DNA of 64,000 bases from Bacteroidales bacterium (GTDB lineage Bacteria; Bacteroidota; Bacteroidia; Bacteroidales; VadinHA17). The stretch is from the NCBI GenBank assembly GCA_009877105.1, contig WXFD01000055.1, positions 1 to 64,000 of the forward strand. Reading direction: 5' to 3'. Positions 63,284 through 64,000 of this stretch are shown here, piece by piece (position 1 is the stretch's first letter; each line of letters starts with the position of its first letter). The translations under genes and the position numbers were made by a program. The notes beneath the pieces were generated by a model. It did no database searches. It was not told where the DNA came from and saw nothing but the letters and a program-made list of their open reading frames with translations.

Positions 63284-64000
63284 TGGAACTGTTTTTCAAG
63301 CGATTGTTGCTCAGGCTTTTGCAAGTTGCCAATTACGTTAACGTAACGAAGCTTCCTGAAATCGGTAAATAGCTCCACCTCAATCTTGTAAAAATCACTC
63401 CCGCTTTTTTTTACATCGCTTATGGTTCCAATAAGGGTTCCCTCGGGAAAAATTGCGGAGTAACTTGTAGTTTCAACCGTATCTCCTACACTTATACTGA
63501 TGTGCTGTGGTATTTCATTCAGAACCGCATACTGCGGATTATATCCGTTCCAGTTCAGGGAACCGAAATAACCTGAAGTTTTTATTCTGGCACTGACCCT
63601 GAAATCAATATTCAGAAGAGATATTGCCACTGAATAGTTTTCCGAACAGCCGGCGATCACTCCTGCAACTTTATCGCTGACTGTGACAGCCATATCCGGT
63701 GCCAAACCCTGCCTTCTTCCCTTGTTCAGGGTAAAATAGTTCTTTTGCCTGTTTACCGAATTGTTAATTACTTCTGCAATTGTGACAGTGTACTGTTGTC
63801 TTGAAATTGAATCACTGACAGGAGTTAATCTGTGATTTTCTTTCTTCGCAAGTTTTTCAATGGTATTTTTCAGTGCCTCATTTTCCGCAGCAAGATCTGA
63901 ATTTATTTCCCTCAGATTAAGGTATGCCCTCAGATTACTGATCCTTTGCTCTACTCCCCTTGTGACGGACTGAATGCTTTTAACCATTACCGAGTTGTGA
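63280..64000 (-). CDS. mreC: Rod-shape determining protein MreC (5' end cut off)
   Basis: At least 239 residues of an MreC protein, with the 5' end beyond the window. A coiled coil (LREINSDLAAENEALKNTIE) precedes the two-lobed beta domain, with VSDKVAGVIAGCSENYSVAI and IFPEGTLIGTISDVKKSG. MreC is a periplasmic scaffold with a short N-terminal membrane helix, which should lie off the edge. An internal ATG at 63987 is not the true start, because the frame continues to the last base. mreB probably lies just outside. Confidence 0.9.
   Translation of the reverse strand, partial: HNSVMVKSIQSVTRGVEQRISNLRAYLNLREINSDLAAENEALKNTIEKLAKKENHRLTPVSDSISRQQYTVTIAEVINNSVNRQKNYFTLNKGRRQGLAPDMAVTVSDKVAGVIAGCSENYSVAISLLNIDFRVSARIKTSGYFGSLNWNGYNPQYAVLNEIPQHISISVGDTVETTSYSAIFPEGTLIGTISDVKKSGSDFYKIEVELFTDFRKLRYVNVIGNLQKPEQQSLEKQFQ

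Noticed and set aside
1..64000. tRNA, rRNA, CRISPR array, insertion sequence or prophage
   Set aside because: I looked for cloverleaf-type segments, direct-repeat arrays, transposase or integrase motifs and phage structural genes in all gaps and saw none. Gaps are mostly under 530 bases.

Overview
The window is a gene-dense stretch of a Bacteroidota chromosome, most likely a Bacteroidales or Marinilabiliales-type organism. The evidence is a SusC/SusD pair, a PorP/SprF-family outer-membrane protein, a lysyl-tRNA synthetase with the C-terminal extension seen in this phylum, a DUF3109 cysteine-cluster protein, and repeated matches to the Bacteroidota promoter -7 element TAnnTTTG just ahead of genes. 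I saw no tRNA, rRNA, CRISPR array, insertion sequence, transposase or prophage gene. Most of the window is core chromosome with a few accessory loci.

Layout. Positions 1-10.7 kb hold polyprenyl-phosphate glycosyltransferase, dihydroorotase, aspartate kinase, Mfd, then coaX, an LptC-like lipoprotein and a CNNM/CorC-type membrane protein, followed by an exported protein of unknown function. Positions 10.7-16 kb hold a SusCD pair on the minus strand, with a hairpin after it and an inverted-repeat-rich 529-base region before it. Positions 16-28.5 kb (minus strand) hold DUF3109, gpmI and the run parE-parC-aroK-HEAT protein-nSTAND/WD40 protein. Positions 28.7-34.2 kb (minus) hold a methyltransferase-like unknown, plsC, lplA, PAP2 phosphatase, obgE, adk and hpt. 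purE follows on the plus strand and ends in a clear intrinsic terminator.

Positions 34.9-38.3 kb hold two exported or outer-membrane proteins, one with a ComEA-like helix-hairpin-helix region, separated by a 412-base gap that contains a small ORF. Positions 38.3-41.6 kb hold lipA-lipB-recJ (minus). Positions 41.9-48.5 kb hold an L-fucose module (fucI, a small membrane protein, fucK), a D-amino-acid-type aminotransferase and lysS. Positions 48.5-51.4 kb hold a PorP/SprF-like protein and a PD40 beta-propeller protein that ends in two SPOR-like repeats. Positions 51.8-57.1 kb hold an ABC-2 exporter, a DUF2807 lipoprotein, pgi and a PfkB kinase. A cyclic-2,3-diphosphoglycerate-synthetase-like GTPase (minus) and an AcpH-like protein follow. 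The window ends inside the rod-shape cluster mreC-mreD-mrdA-rodA (minus).

Functionally the window covers envelope building (LptC, PlsC, PAP2, MreCD, PBP2/RodA), lipoate synthesis and salvage (LipA, LipB, LplA), nucleotide metabolism (PyrC, PurE, Hpt, Adk), glycolysis (Pgi, GpmI), fucose catabolism and DNA topology or repair (ParCE, Mfd, RecJ). The parts least explained by known biology are the HEAT plus nSTAND/WD40 pair, the PorP-PD40-SPOR pair, the outer-membrane/HhH pair, the diphosphoglycerate-synthetase homologue and the repeat cluster upstream of susC. All assignments are from reading the sequence only; no database search was run.
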